Assembly: GCA_004352715.1 (NCBI GenBank)
Contig: SCFE01000107.1
Span: 30,833 to 94,832, forward strand
Reading direction: 5' to 3'
Length of the DNA: 64,000 nt
From: Hofstenia miamia
Lineage: Eukaryota; Xenacoelomorpha; Acoela
Below, piece after piece: positions 1 to 11,773 of the stretch (within the stretch, counting starts at the first letter, position 1; every line of letters starts with the position of its first letter). The position numbers and the translations under genes are program-made. The notes under the pieces are model-generated. The model saw nothing but the letters and a program-made list of their open reading frames with translations. It was not told the origin of the DNA and did no database searches.

Positions 1-389
1 TTTGTTTTCTCATAAATTTTAGAGCAAAACTTGAAGATTTGGTAGAAAATGAACTTACTGAATTTAAGTGTTGTTATGTAGTAGTGCTTTGTGGTGGTGT
101 GTTGTGAGTTGAAAGGTGATATGTCTGAGTGTATATAGTATATAGCTACATTTTTTAAACAAAGATATGCTAAAATATACAAAATTAAAAGTAAAAGTAC
201 CTGTTTCATTTAGATTGATATGAAGGAGTCGGGAGAAGGACGCAACAAGCGGTTACAGCTTTTGAATAAGAAACATTTGCTAGACGATTAGATGGATTGG
301 AGATTAGGTGGGGTCTGAAGTAGGATTGGAGACTGTGGATCATTTGAGCTAGACCTTGGTGAGAAAGATGTATTCTATCCCTAGCAAGA
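1..389 (-). repeat. Second, diverged copy of the non-LTR ORF1/ORF2 junction
   Basis: Bases 1-389 align end to end with 1241-1629 but differ at roughly one base in twenty by eye. This is therefore a second element copy or a diverged allele, not an exact contig overlap. The ATGA stop-start overlap of ORF1 and ORF2 is conserved here near 206-209. The copy ends at the single N at 390, so its relation to the following sequence is not reliable. Confidence 0.8.
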
Positions 390-390
390 N

Positions 391-1450
391 TATATTACTT
401 ATATATGTGCAAAGAGCATGGTCACTGAATGATTCAAACATGAAGGATTTAAAAACTAAGTCGGAATTTGTTAAGAAGTAATCAATTAGATTGTTATGTT
501 GTGTAGGACAGTCAGTATTTACACAATGAAAATTGAATGTTGCGCAAAATTCTTTTAACGATTTTTTTTCAAAATTATTAAAATAATTTATATTAAAGTC
601 ACCAAATACATTTATAGAATAGTAGAGATCACCTATTTCGGACATTTATTTGCCTTAAATTTTAAATAGTCAACATGATAATTCTTATTGGGATTGTATG
701 TGATATTAATCAGTTCTTTATGGCATTTATTTTCAAATGATATAATTTCTATCCAGAGTGAATTAAATCTATCGTGTTTTAATTTATATTCTAATTTACG
801 TACCGGTTTTAAATATTTGGGAGCTAAATTACTTAGCCCGCCACCTTTACCTAATCGGTTTTTATGAAAATGTCATAATAATGTCAGTCAGGATTAAACA
901 AATTAGGATCAGTGTTATGCTGTAACCAAGTTTCGGTAATTAAGAATATTCTGTTTTGTCCTATCTTATTTATTAAGCTTAGAAAGTCAATTCTGTTTGA
1001 AATTAGACTTCTAGCATTGAGATATACAAATTTATAGTTATTGCAGTAATTTTTTAGTTTTATTTCTATTTGCGATTCTTCTAAAATTGGTGCTGGGTTA
1101 AGTTTAATATCTCCTGAGAGTAGTAATCCTATGAAATAAAAATATTTATAGAGATTATTAGGAATACACGTATTGAATTTTACTGTATATGCATAGTATA
1201 TTAAAAGAAGAATTAAACATACAATTTTAAGAAAATTGCCGTTTGTTTTCTCATAAATTTTAGAGCAAAACTTGAAGATTTGGTAGAAAATGAACTTACT
1301 GAATTTAAGTGTTGTTATGTAGTAGTGCTTAGTGGTGGTGTGTTGTGAGTTGAGAGGTGATATGTCTGAGTGTATATAGTATATAGCTACATTTTTTAAA
1401 CAAAGATATGTTAAAATATACAAAATTAAAAGTAAAAGTACCTGTTTCAT
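391..1450 (-). pseudogene. CR1/L2-like non-LTR retrotransposon ORF2, N-terminal region and endonuclease, frameshifted
   Basis: ORF2 of an APE-type non-LTR retrotransposon; the intact protein would nick target DNA and prime reverse transcription. The ATG at 1450-1448 overlaps the ORF1 stop as ATGA. The first ~110 residues are unusual for an endonuclease: two hydrophobic stretches (about residues 3-16 and 76-90), then a 2A-like motif at 109-121. The endonuclease starts with the LNARSL and ITETWL blocks (about 145-175). It continues in other frames with a GKGGGLSN block near 840, the FGDFNI motif near 600 and the SDHALC motif near 420. At least two frameshifts, near 885 and 650, break the domain, and the reverse transcriptase is absent because sequence stops at the N at 390. 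CR1 and L2 are both possible; without RT the clade cannot be fixed. Confidence 0.82.
1088..1126 (-). other. Degraded 2A-like (ribosome-skipping) peptide motif
   Basis: Codons 109-121 of ORF2 read LLLSGDIKLNPAP. Active 2A and 2A-like peptides end D(V/I)ExNPG followed by P, and such motifs are known near ORF2 N-termini of several animal APE-type retrotransposons. Two signature positions are changed here: E to K, and the final G to A. The G at the skip site is considered essential, so this copy is probably inactive. Whether the family consensus is active cannot be seen from one copy. Confidence 0.75.
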
Positions 1451-2490
1451 TTAGATTGATATGAAGGAGTAGGGAGAAGGACGCGACGAGCGGTTACAGC
1501 TTTTGAATAAGAAACATTTGCTAGACGATGAGATGGATTGGAGATTACGTGGGGTCTAAAGTAGGATTGGAGATTGCGGATCTTGTGAGCTAGACCTTGA
1601 CGAGAAAGATGTATTCCATCCCTAGCAAGAAGTTTGTCATTAACGTGACGAGGAGCATGTAAAAAACTTTGGAAAACAGGGATCACAGAGAAATTGTTCA
1701 CAGATAGAGAGTGGATGACTCGGTTGAATTCTTGGATTATGAAGTTCCTTTGAATATTGGAATCGTGACAAACAGGAGTGATTTCAAGAACGTAGATGAC
1801 GCGAGGTGTAAATTGACGACGTACTTCTGAGATTAGCCTGCTTAACTTAGATTTGAAAGACTGAGTGTCATTGGAGTTAAGAGCATCTATAAGACCAGCA
1901 TTGATTATGATCGAGTTGATATGAGTTTTGGGATACGAAGAGATTTTGTCAGTGAGCTTCTTTGTGTTGTGACCTGGATATGAGTGGATTGTAGTCGTCT
2001 GATTTGGAAGAAGATTTTGAGAACGAGCATACTTCAGAATACTACTGCCAATTAGAAATGTAGTAGTGTTAGGTTTAATAGATTTGACGTAATTGGATTT
2101 TGACTTTGGTTTTGGTGATTGGGAAGTTTCCTTAAAAGATAAATATTGACGTGGTGTAGAGGAATGACGAAACCTTGAGGTAGAAGTGACTGGAGATGCA
2201 GAAGTAGAAGCTTCGGCAGTGAGGACATTTGTTGGAGAGGACTGAACACATGCATCAGAGAGAGTAGGAGTTTCTTCTTCAGAAAAGAGCGCAGTTTTGA
2301 AGAGATGTAACAGAGCCTCAGCGGCGAGATCTTTGTTAAGGTTAGCGAACATCTGATGCAGCGGCGTTTTCTTTTTATCTTTAATAAAAGAAGCCGCTGC
2401 ATCGAGGGACGTAATTCCGCCGAATAACTTGCTGATTACAGCATCGTGGAGAGCACAAGAAACCCGACCGTTCTCTTCAACACCAGCCAT
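1447..2490 (-). CDS. Non-LTR retrotransposon ORF1 protein with SGNH/esterase-like domain
   Basis: An intact 347-codon ORF1. I start it at the Met beginning MAGVEEN (2490-2488) because the 12 codons upstream are AT-rich junk; an upstream in-frame Met lies at 2526. Residues 1-75 are a helical leader, about 80-135 is a Ser/Thr/Lys-rich linker, and 142-315 resemble the SGNH hydrolase fold known in CR1-group ORF1 proteins. Visible blocks are IGSSIL (147-152, nucleophile region), NAGLIDA (197-203, where a GxND motif is usual) and ARDGIHLS (289-296, with the D291/H294 pair). The usual Asn of block III is not recognisable, so catalysis is uncertain. ORF1p normally binds the element RNA. Its stop TGA overlaps the ORF2 ATG by the tetranucleotide ATGA, which suggests termination-reinitiation. 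Confidence 0.8.
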   Translation of the reverse strand: MAGVEENGRVSCALHDAVISKLFGGITSLDAAASFIKDKKKTPLHQMFANLNKDLAAEALLHLFKTALFSEEETPTLSDACVQSSPTNVLTAEASTSASPVTSTSRFRHSSTPRQYLSFKETSQSPKPKSKSNYVKSIKPNTTTFLIGSSILKYARSQNLLPNQTTTIHSYPGHNTKKLTDKISSYPKTHINSIIINAGLIDALNSNDTQSFKSKLSRLISEVRRQFTPRVIYVLEITPVCHDSNIQRNFIIQEFNRVIHSLSVNNFSVIPVFQSFLHAPRHVNDKLLARDGIHLSRQGLAHKIRNLQSYFRPHVISNPSHRLANVSYSKAVTARRVLLPTPSYQSK

Positions 2491-2652
2491 AAAATAATTA
2501 TTAATTATAACTATTATTAATTTCAAGCATTAATATTGCAAGTATATAGAAATACCTATGTAAATATAATGTGCTTGGCATTGTATTAAACATGTATAAA
2601 CTTTCTTTGTTCAATTGCTAACATGTGGCAGTCTAATAAGTTAAAATATATG

Positions 2653-3224
2653 TGAACTCAAAAGAGTTCATTGATGCTATGTTATGCAAAAAGTTATATA
2701 AGACAAAACAAAGATATACAAATCTTGTGATATTTTATGCTTAACTTATCTGAAACACTTATAAAGGGTGCATTTATTCAAAAACCACAAGAACATAAAC
2801 TTTCAACACATACTTCTTAAGCAATGAAACAAAAAGCAATCCAGCCTCTTCCTATTGATGAAAATTATTATGATAAATTTGACCACTGGCCTCCAAATAT
2901 CACTGAAATGCAAATTCAATGCCATAATCCTGGTTGCTCTTGACAAATCTGTTTCAAATGCATCAAATGCGATGTTTTTCTTTGTGTTTATTATATTCCA
3001 AGTAGCTTTTTTTTTCTCCATAATTGATGATTTTATTTTTATTATCTGTTAATATTATGAGTTTAGTTCTTGTCAACTGTTTTGATGTATAAAAGTGGTT
3101 GCATGCCTTCTTAAATGAAGTACAATATGAAAAATAGCAGTAATGTAAGGTAACAATATATTATCCAATTTTGCATTTTTTCATTATTTGGTAATTTTAT
3201 AGTCAATGTACTCAAAAGAGTACA
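2653..3224. repeat. Pair of near-identical 18-bp hairpins 554 bp apart
   Basis: Bases 2653-2670 read TGAACTCAAAAGAGTTCA and 3207-3224 read TGTACTCAAAAGAGTACA. Each has two perfect 7-bp arms around AAAA. They differ only at the third base and its pairing partner, so pairing is kept in both. They may be terminal or subterminal hairpins of a small element, but no target duplication is evident. Confidence 0.6.
2803..3021 (-). other. Unrecognised 72-codon ORF between the two hairpins
   Basis: The frame from 3021 to 2803 starts MEKKKATWNI and includes a mixed-composition middle (LSRATRIMALNLHFSD) that looks more coding-like than its surroundings. It lies entirely between the hairpins at 2653 and 3207. 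I recognise no family. It could be an exon, a decayed transposon product or chance. Confidence 0.2.
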
Positions 3225-3358
3225 CATAAATAATATTAAAACTATGATTTCAAAAACCTAGCAATTTTGGCTATTCTTTGGCATTGGTTTTTTATTAATA
3301 TATTCATAGAAATCTGATAATTTAGTTTACTATTTGATGTTGTGCCTCCAACGAGGTT

Positions 3359-5395
3359 AAGCAAATAGAAATTAGCCAAAGTGCAGATTTAGCATTACAG
3401 TCTGGAGCACATGTCTCCTCAAAGAATGCCTTTCTGAAGTTTTTTTGATCCTGTGCTTCATGAGTAATCATTCTGCTGAATAATGATATGTTTCTGAAGG
3501 TTATTGTATGTGGATGGCAGGCCAGCTATTAGAAGGGGGGGTGATCTGCCTTGAAGTTCATCCAGATGTTGCTGAGTTTGCTAAGTGTATTTACAGACTG
3601 ATTAAATGTGAAAGAAATTTGGATGTCAGTAATGTTGGATTGGTGCTTTCTTCTTTGTTATCATTTCATATGATTGTGCCTAAAGCAGGATGTTGACAGC
3701 TAAGCATTTGTCAACCATCAGGTAATGCTGCAGGTAAATGCATGCAGGAATAAATTTGTGTGAATAAGAGCTACAGTTGAGTTGTGAAAATCTCTCAGGC
3801 CAAGTACACAAAAGTTTTGTAGCTTCAGGATAAACAAATTGTCCAAACATAATTCTAGTTCATAAATTTCAGAATGGATAGCAGTAGTATTAGCCAATTC
3901 TTCACGAATAACAACTAAGCATACCTTATTAGCTTTGGCTAGATGATAGTTTAAAGACAATTTATCCAGTAGTTTATAATTGCTGAGTTCTTTGAGCTTT
4001 AGAAAGTAAATCACTAAAATATTTTTCAGAGATAAATTAATTTGAGGTTGTAAAACAAGATTGTCTTGGAATGTAACAAGATGATGTAAGTTGGTTAGGC
4101 AAAACTCTGCATCAAAGCAGGTATGCAATGTGCTGTGGAAGTAAGATTGGTTCATTCCCTCAAGCATAGAGTGTGCGTAAACGATTAGCATATTGATTGC
4201 TGGATGTTTCTCAGCATCTATAAGAAATAAGATCATTGAGCAACTGACTTTATGATGAGCAGAATCCAATTGTTTGTTGATAGTGTCTTCAGCATCAGGT
4301 GAAATATTAAATTTAATAATATAATGTACAGCATGGGAGTGGCAATAAAGTATGGATGTATTGCTTCATTTCCAACAGTAGAAATGTGAGAGTGTCTTTG
4401 TTCATAATGTTCCTTAGAGTGTTGAGCAGAGGCAGACCTCTGACTTGATGCAGAAGATAGGGGGAAGCATGAATGGTGTTGTTTCTTAGATTGTGGAAAA
4501 ACCAATGGTTGTAACACTACCCCTTTTGTTATTGTTGATTGTAAGGTTCTTTTTTCAGATGGAGTTAAGTGACTGTGAATTGGCTTCCTGAGCTGTACCA
4601 CAGCAAGATTGAGTGATTGCTTGAACTGGCTCTGCTTTCCATGCTATAGTAAGGATAGGTTCAATGCACCAACATGTATTCCTGTTGTTTGTGATTGGGT
4701 CACTGCTTCCATACTAGGAACATAGTTTCCACCAACATCTAACATGCACATCAGATGTGAGGGTGGACTCCTTGTATGGTGTGTGTGTCTCTAACTCAAT
4801 GTCTGCAGTTGTTTGGCTGCTCAAGAGTTTTGCTGTTGCTGCTTGAGTTCTGAGATAAGACTTGTCTCATCAGGGTTTGAACTAAGTAAATAATTTAAAT
4901 TAATATCCCAGTTATCAGGACTGTAATTGTCATGTGTGCACTCTGTGGAGTGGCAATGTGCATAAAGGTGGAATTACAACTTAGTATATGCCACAGAACT
5001 GTCATATTGTTCCTCATGAACATTGTCTAGCTCAGGTATTTCAAGGTATGTATCAGTGTTTTCAGTTATTATTTTGAATTCTTTTTTATTATTGATTTTA
5101 GTTAGTTCTATATCTTATATTGTTCATTTAAGTGACTGGAAGTTGCATTTTGTGCTATTATCTAATAGATAATTGTTGTGATCAAGAACTTTGGTTATGG
5201 ACAAGTGTGAATGAGTATACCTTGTCTCCTACTTTGTGTGGTTCTCAATACAGATGCTTATTGTAATTGCATACTTGTCATACAGTTCCTTTATTGTTGT
5301 GCATACAAATACTCTCATGCATTTCTTACAGGTCTGTTATGAGACCTTTCACATATTCATTGTTGCCAGTTGTTCTATATTTTTATATAGCATTA
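3359..5395 (-). pseudogene. Gyp-D: remnant of gypsy integrase 3' end and ORF3 N-terminal part
   Basis: This block is closely similar to 27352-29590 in the Gyp-A element, same strand. Reading on the minus strand, the region near 5200-5260 corresponds to the end of integrase (compare 29400-29470). Sequence around 4600-3718 is the start of ORF3 with the motif HPYFIATPML near 4360. The 183-codon frame 4269-3718 aligns in sequence order with Gyp-B residues such as NETLERPYMQSTVHII (here LEGMNQSYFHSTLHTC), and later carries YHLAKANKVCLVVI near 3950. Similarity to Gyp-A stops abruptly at about 5395 and 3359. The rest of the element is missing, so this is a fragment with frameshifts. Confidence 0.7.
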
Positions 5396-6559
5396 TTACT
5401 CCATTAATAGAAACTTAGATAGCTATAGTCTAAATTAATTATTATTATTATTGTTTGTAAATATTTTAATTTTTATTATTTTTTCACCCTTTCAGAATTG
5501 CTACCAGTATTTCATTTATTGTTCATAAAATTTCTGAATAAAGATCGTTATTCAGGTATGCTTGGAAGTAATGCATTACTTAGTTAAATTTCTTAAGTAT
5601 ATTTTGAGTGGAGATCGCAGACGAATACTTTTCATTTTGCAAAAGCAGAAATGAGAAACAAGTTAGCCTGGAATTTGGATTTGGATTAGAAAGCAAAATT
5701 TTCTTCTGTTTTACAAGCATTGTTAATCGAATAGAAAGAAATTCATGATTTTTGTGTACATAACATCATTGAGACAGTCAATACCAAAAGATAGCTCCAA
5801 CAATGGACATTAGATGAAAATAGCCAAAAGATGGAAGCGGTTGTCCACAATTGGACTTTTGCTATATAGGAAGACGATTAGTCAATACAAAGAAAGTAAG
5901 AATTCTTGAAACTAATTTGAAAATAACAAGGATTCTTTGAAATTTGATTGCAGCAAAATTCAAGCAATGAAAATGCAAGGCCCTAGGAAAAAGACCCTCA
6001 CCTTAATGCAAATTCTAATGCTAACTACGACCAGATTTTTGGAATGTTGGCTGCAAATTTGTATCAGCAAAACTTAGAATGAAATAATTCAGCTGTATTT
6101 AAAAATGATTAAAAAGTTTTGTGACAAAAGTGACAAATTTGAAGTGTGTTTGAAGTACTAATTGCAAAATATAGCAATTAAATGGCCTCAGGTCTTTCCA
6201 TGAAAAGACTTGATCACACATCTTTAATTGTAAGTCAACGTAAGGATAATATAATAAGTGTTGAAGATCTCAAATACTTTATGCTAAACATTTTTAAATA
6301 TTGGGTGCCACTCATTCAATGAATATCTAAGGGAAAGCAATAAAAAGCAGGCTGAGGGTTTCTCGATCAGCAGATTCATTTATAAAAGATAAGCTGCCAA
6401 ATGTAGGATCTAGAAGTGTGGAAACTTGATGAGGAGCTGAAATACTTATCCTGAAAATATTATAAATATATCAAAAAACACGTTTTTCAAAATTAAAATT
6501 TGATTTTAGGAAGTTACAATTATATATGGTGCAATACTGTAATTTTCAATACACTGATT
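5396..6559. other. No recognisable feature
   Basis: AT-rich sequence with many stops in all frames. A few short coding-like stretches around 6010-6190 (plus) do not extend or match any family I know. Confidence 0.5.
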
Positions 6560-6850
6560 AAAACGTGTCCATAGTTCGAACAATTAAAAAAAGTCGTAAA
6601 AGGGCTGTTTTAGAAGCAACAATGCAAATAAAATTCATTGAAGTCAATTGTTCATCATGATGTTAAAAATTTTTGAAGCACTAAATATTTGCTGGACTGA
6701 GCTGATTTTAGCCGGTATATTGACCGTAAAGCAAAATCTTTGACCACAGTCATCGTTTGGCTGCGGCTACTGCCGACAAACAGCCGAGTTATGGCCACTG
6801 ACATGGTCGCAAAACACTGCAGTGGTTATATTGCCCTCATATTGTTTCGT
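6560..6850 (+). repeat. Diverged dispersed repeat, copy 1
   Basis: Several blocks match 9548-10010 in the same order: a TCGTAAAA/TCGTGAAA block near 6590 and 9573, TTGTTCATCATRA near 6649 and 9631, CTGAGC near 6700 and 9698, and AARCAAAATCTTTG near 6732 and 9928. No open frame spans it. It may be an old transposon or an ancient segmental duplication. Confidence 0.45.
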
Positions 6851-7689
6851 GAACTGTCCTGGTTTTACTGAAAAATGATTTTTATAATCTTCCATTGCGT
6901 GGTCTGTCATTGTTTGATTAGCAATTTTATATTTTATTTTTGAAAATTTATGCTTGATGCTTTACAATGATATACTTTCTGTAAAATATAAGAAGTAAGA
7001 ATAAAATTGACTACTTTTAGCGAGTCTATTAAATATTGAATTGATTGCATTAAATTGTGAGATGTGCTTTTTAACAATTAGTAGCTCCATTTTAGAAATG
7101 AACTTTCCATTTGCCTGTTATAATTATATTAAGTGTACTCTATGGGGCAAAAAAACTTTAAAATGTTGGGGCTAGACTTCCGAGAAATATACATAATCAA
7201 TATGAGCTTTGTATGTATCTCCCTGATATAACTTCTAAATTCCAAGAGGGAATATTTATAAAGACCTTATTAAAATATTTTAGAAATTTTATTTAGCAAA
7301 ATTATCTATGTAGTATTTTCATAACCGCAAGCCTAAGCAGGCTTGATTTGAAAAAATTGCGCTTTTGATTGAAAGTTTAAAAGAATATGACGTCTTTTAC
7401 CCCCAATTTTTTTATTTACATAATGAAAATACTTTTGTAAGCCTGACGATGGACAAATTCTCAGTGTTCAAGGATTGAGAAAAGCTCGCACTATGCATTT
7501 TAAAACTGTTTGCGAATAAAGGAATCTCAATAAATATTCTATGATATAGCCTGGAATACTCCAGCCTCCATTGAAGATGTAGTGGACTAGCTTTGACACC
7601 ATTTATTCTACAGTTCACACTTATTAATGTATTGAAATGGAAACCTACCTAGTTTTCATTGGTTTTAACTTGCATTCATAGGCTATTTT

Positions 7690-8035
7690 TCTTCATTGTG
7701 GTAGAGAATGACATCTGGTAAACGGTTAAACCCGACCGGATTTCAGGTTTCTGATCTGGTCTCCTCAGGTATCATATTTTCAGTTCGGGCTTCGTACAAA
7801 GCGTAAATGGGTTTTTCATTGAGTTACTGATATTAATCACCACTTGATTTCAGAAGACAGACCCAAAACTTTAAGTAATGGCCAATGAATTGTTGTTTAC
7901 CCAATAAGAAAATGATTGATGTTAATCATCATTTGATTGGAGATCCGTGATATGGAATATTTTCAATCAAAGCGACGCTTCGAATTCGGGTAGTAAATAT
8001 TCTGATCGGGGCGGGTTAGGGTCCATACTTACATC
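7690..8035 (+). repeat. SINE/MITE-like dispersed repeat, copy 1
   Basis: The segment containing CACTTGATTT, TTGTTTACC, AGAAAATG and TTAATCATCATTTGAT, followed by a GGTAGTAAATATTC block, recurs in inverted orientation at 21310-21560. GC-rich patches near 7730 and 7995 stand out from the background. No tRNA promoter or terminal repeat was recognised, so the class is open. Confidence 0.55.
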
Positions 8036-9110
8036 ACATTGTCAATCTCTACTTTCTAAGTTCCTTACTCATTAAAGGTCCCATTTAAGTCATTAGTTAT
8101 GACTATGTTGTCTGTTACAGAATTATTAACTTTTATTTCATTAGTGGTACTACAATTAAAAGAGTTTATACTGGAATGGGAGTTTTTTGAAAAAGTAATT
8201 TTCCCTTTTTTCTTTTAAAGTTGATAATCGTTGCAACTGGGTGTTCTGACAGCAAATTCCTGAAATTCTTCCTTTTCTCTGCTTCTTTTTCTATAATTTT
8301 TGCACTCATTAATTTCTTCCGTTCCACGGTTTCTATATGTTTAACCTAGAATTTCATAGTAGAATGCATTTTATCATTGCATTGCAATTATGCAATGTGT
8401 GAATGCAATCCCAGGAAGCATTTTGTGCAATTAACTGAAAGTTTTTTAACAAAACTATGAGCATCATAGGTTTTTATTTTCATTTATCTGAAATGTATAC
8501 ACACAAATTGTGATAGGAATGCAAATGTTAAGTCAAAATGTCATCAATTAATGTTGCATCGCTTCTTGAAATTTATTCATTCACTAAACTTAATTGAGTT
8601 ACTTCACAGAGACGACCAATATGAGAAATGCCAAGTTTTAGATCCTATACATATATGTATAATTCTTAGGTGCACAATGTTGCTTTGAGGCTACAAAACT
8701 TACGCATATTTTTTAATCCAATATCAATTGATTTTTTAAAGATTTTTAAATATTTTTGTTTTCGTTAATTTCCAAGAATCAAAAACTCTAAAAAAATTTT
8801 ATTTATAAGGCCTTTATGTTAGATTTTGAGAATTTTCAATTTTTAGTAAATAATCACTAGATAATTTCTTTATTACTATTCTAAATTTTTAGCATCCTGC
8901 CTAGCTTCATTCAAGTCCTGAAGATGTTTAGCCAGATAAGCAACTAACTCTTCAGGCATTTTAATGATATTTTGCTAGAACGATATCATTCTTTGCAATG
9001 TATACAGTGTAATTAAGCGATTATTATATTAAACTGTCCAGATTATTTTAACCTGCACACAGTTTATAAGTAAAATATATGCCATTCACAAGAACAAATT
9101 TATAATATAT

Positions 9111-9330
9111 ATGCAGTTGAATCTCTCTAAAGTTAACTTCTCTGAAGTTAATATCTCTCTATTGTTAACGATTGTAATCGGTACGGTTAAAATTATATCC
9201 AAACTCAATAAAAACAACCTCTCTAAAGTTAATCTGTCAATAGTAAATTTTTCTCCATAGTCAAGTTAATTTATTAGTTCCTTGACACAATTTACCTCTC
9301 TAAAGTAAAAGTTTTAGATACATATAATTG
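9111..9330 (+). repeat. Pogo/Tigger-like terminal repeat fragment
   Basis: Starting with CAGTTGAATCTCTCTAAAG at about 9114, the segment repeats variants of CTCTCTAAAGTTAA at short intervals (near 9123, 9140, 9158, 9221 and 9297). CAGT followed by repeated CTCT-AA-TT-AAC blocks is typical of pogo/Tigger element ends. No transposase is seen nearby. Assignment rests on motif recall only. Confidence 0.45.
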
Positions 9331-9547
9331 ATCTGAATAAATTGTTTGTAAGTTTTTTGAAAAAGCAGTTTACATGCTATTTATTACTCTAATATATTAT
9401 GTTCGGCGTTTTGGAGCTTTTATCATCCTTTCAACGTCCCTTATTGTTGAATATGCATAATTTTTAAATAGATAAATCTCGCTTTTCTTATGGTAGTATT
9501 GCAGTAGGGGTTGTTTATGTTAAGGTAACCCACATTGATTCAAGCAT

Positions 9548-10010
9548 GCTCATACTTTTAAAAATTAAAGAAAATCGTGAAAATGTTAAAGTTTTAGAAA
9601 AAGCAATTCAAATATAAATCATGGAACAAATTGTTCATCATAAAATTAAAATGGTAAAAAAAATTAAGATAGCAAATAACCTGGTTCATGGGCTAGGCTG
9701 AGCCGTTTATTTCATTGATAATAGTGCTTCCTCATTCAATAAGCATTCTTTCACATCCATTTTCTTTTGCAGGTATAGCATGTAAATGTCTGATAATGAA
9801 GGCAAATTGGGAACATAATGCGAGCTTCCTTATGAAAATTATGAATCATGTACTTGCATTAATAATCAAAGAGACATCATTATCACTTTCAGAAATGAAT
9901 TTTACCTGTTATTTTGGTCGTAAAACAAAATCTTTGGGCACAGAAGACCGTTGGATGAGGCTTTGGCTTACTAATATACCAGCAGTAGCTACAGAACACT
10001 AGCCTGTGAC
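9548..10010 (+). repeat. Diverged dispersed repeat, copy 2
   Basis: Partner of 6560-6850. A 95-codon frame at 9715-10002 covers the second half but has low-complexity character and no family match, so I do not call a gene. Confidence 0.45.
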
Positions 10011-11773
10011 ATCTAATATCTATTAACAGTTTTGGTATGAGCATTATATCAGTACATTTTCTTAGCGTGTAGTTACAACACAACAATATAATTATCTACA
10101 GAAAGTTAGTGATGCATAACAGTTTACTGCATGAATTTGCCATATATAATGGCCCTACATACATGACTCTAAGTTATATAATATTATTGTCTAAATGTGT
10201 ACTTTTATTGTGAACAAGTCTGGAAATTGAAACTAACTGAAATAATTAATTGAAATATCCATGGCTGAGGTCAGGTTCAAAAGCATTGCAAAATTCTATT
10301 ATGTGTGCCTTAGCAGCTCCAACAAATATAGCACCTATTAGTACTGTAATTTTGTTTCATCTTATAGTCAGCCTAGTCAACCGCTACTAGAGTTATGGAT
10401 GACCACTCTATCCCAAAAGTTTATGAGGCTGGGCAAATTTCTATTAAACTAAGTGGGACTATGACCACTAGTTCTAAGAGTTATGGAAGGATCTGGAAAA
10501 TTATGGAAATGTTTCTAAATGGAAGACAATTTCTATTCCATATACAAGGCTGTATTAAACTGGTTTACATCAGTTCTGTAAAAAAGGAAACATCGTTTTT
10601 ACCCTAACAACGTGTTATTCCCTGATCAACTCATTCAAATGGAGACATTCTACATTGTGGTTTATTTTGTTGGATTACTTACTAATTACATAATAAAAGC
10701 CGAAATGCTATCGGGGGTGATTGCTTGGTCTGAATTGATGTATAGAGAGCTCTTGAAAAAGTTAGGTATACGCATAGGCAAGCCATTAATTGAGTATGCA
10801 AAACCAACTCTTACATGTACAAAATGAATAGCAATATGAGAAATTAAGCCAAAAGGAAGTAGGGTTTTGTGACACTTATTACGTAACTATTATTACATAG
10901 GGACTGATTGATAACAGAGAGCATTGCTGAGGTGAGAAGGAAATGAGCTGTTTATAAAATCCTTTCTTTTCCTTTACACTTTAGAGTATTTCTTGTCATT
11001 GAGTAAGTGATAACAGCATCTTTGATAACCCTAATCAGTGGATTTTACAATAATTGTCAGGATCTTGAAAATTACAAAAAGATATTGAATAACTTAAATA
11101 TAATCCTATGATTTGCGAAGAACATGTCAAGTTTTTATAAAAAATTATCAGGTTTTTGTAAGAATTGGGGAAGTCTTTTTGACTAGAAGACTAAAGTTAT
11201 AATACATTTTCCGAAATTATGAAATTTTATTGAATTGAAATCAAACAGGATTTGCCCGACATGTAACTGTTTCTACTAATTAATTGTTATTGCTAGTGTT
11301 CAAATTAATATGGGAATAATTTATGCACAATTGCAGCATAAATTTAAAAGTGTTGAAAACTAAGAAAAACGCATTATCTGGGCCCCACTGAAACCGCACC
11401 AGTGCATTTCTCTATTTCATTTTATAAAATTATATTGTGTTTTGGCGTACATTGCAATCCAAAGCTGAAAACCTTCACTATGAATGCTAAGAAATTTACC
11501 TCCAAATCTCTCTTCTAAGAATGTTAAGTCTTCCTGTTCAATTAATGGGAATATTTCAGGAAAGGGAAATTTATTTTTAATAAAAATACTCGTACGTAAA
11601 AGGTCATTATGTGAAGGTTACGTTTAAAATATCCGTGATTTCATCATTTACCGAATTATTAAATACACTTAAAAATAGTTGTTGAATATTTGACAACAAT
11701 TTGTTAATTCATTCCTTCAAATCCACAACATATATTATATTTAAATCACACATCATTTAAAAATAAATTGCCT
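10011..11773. other. No recognisable feature upstream of the GPCR 3' end
   Basis: Two 70-codon frames at 10395-10607 and 10612-10827 are open but show no domain or splice logic. The GPCR lies on the minus strand, so its 3' UTR and poly(A) site should fall just below 11774; A/T-rich candidates such as TTTAAAT near 11740 are not distinctive. Confidence 0.4.

Noticed and set aside
2052-2402. 116-codon minus-strand frame
   Set aside because: It overlaps the ORF1 retrotransposon frame out of phase and shows no domain.
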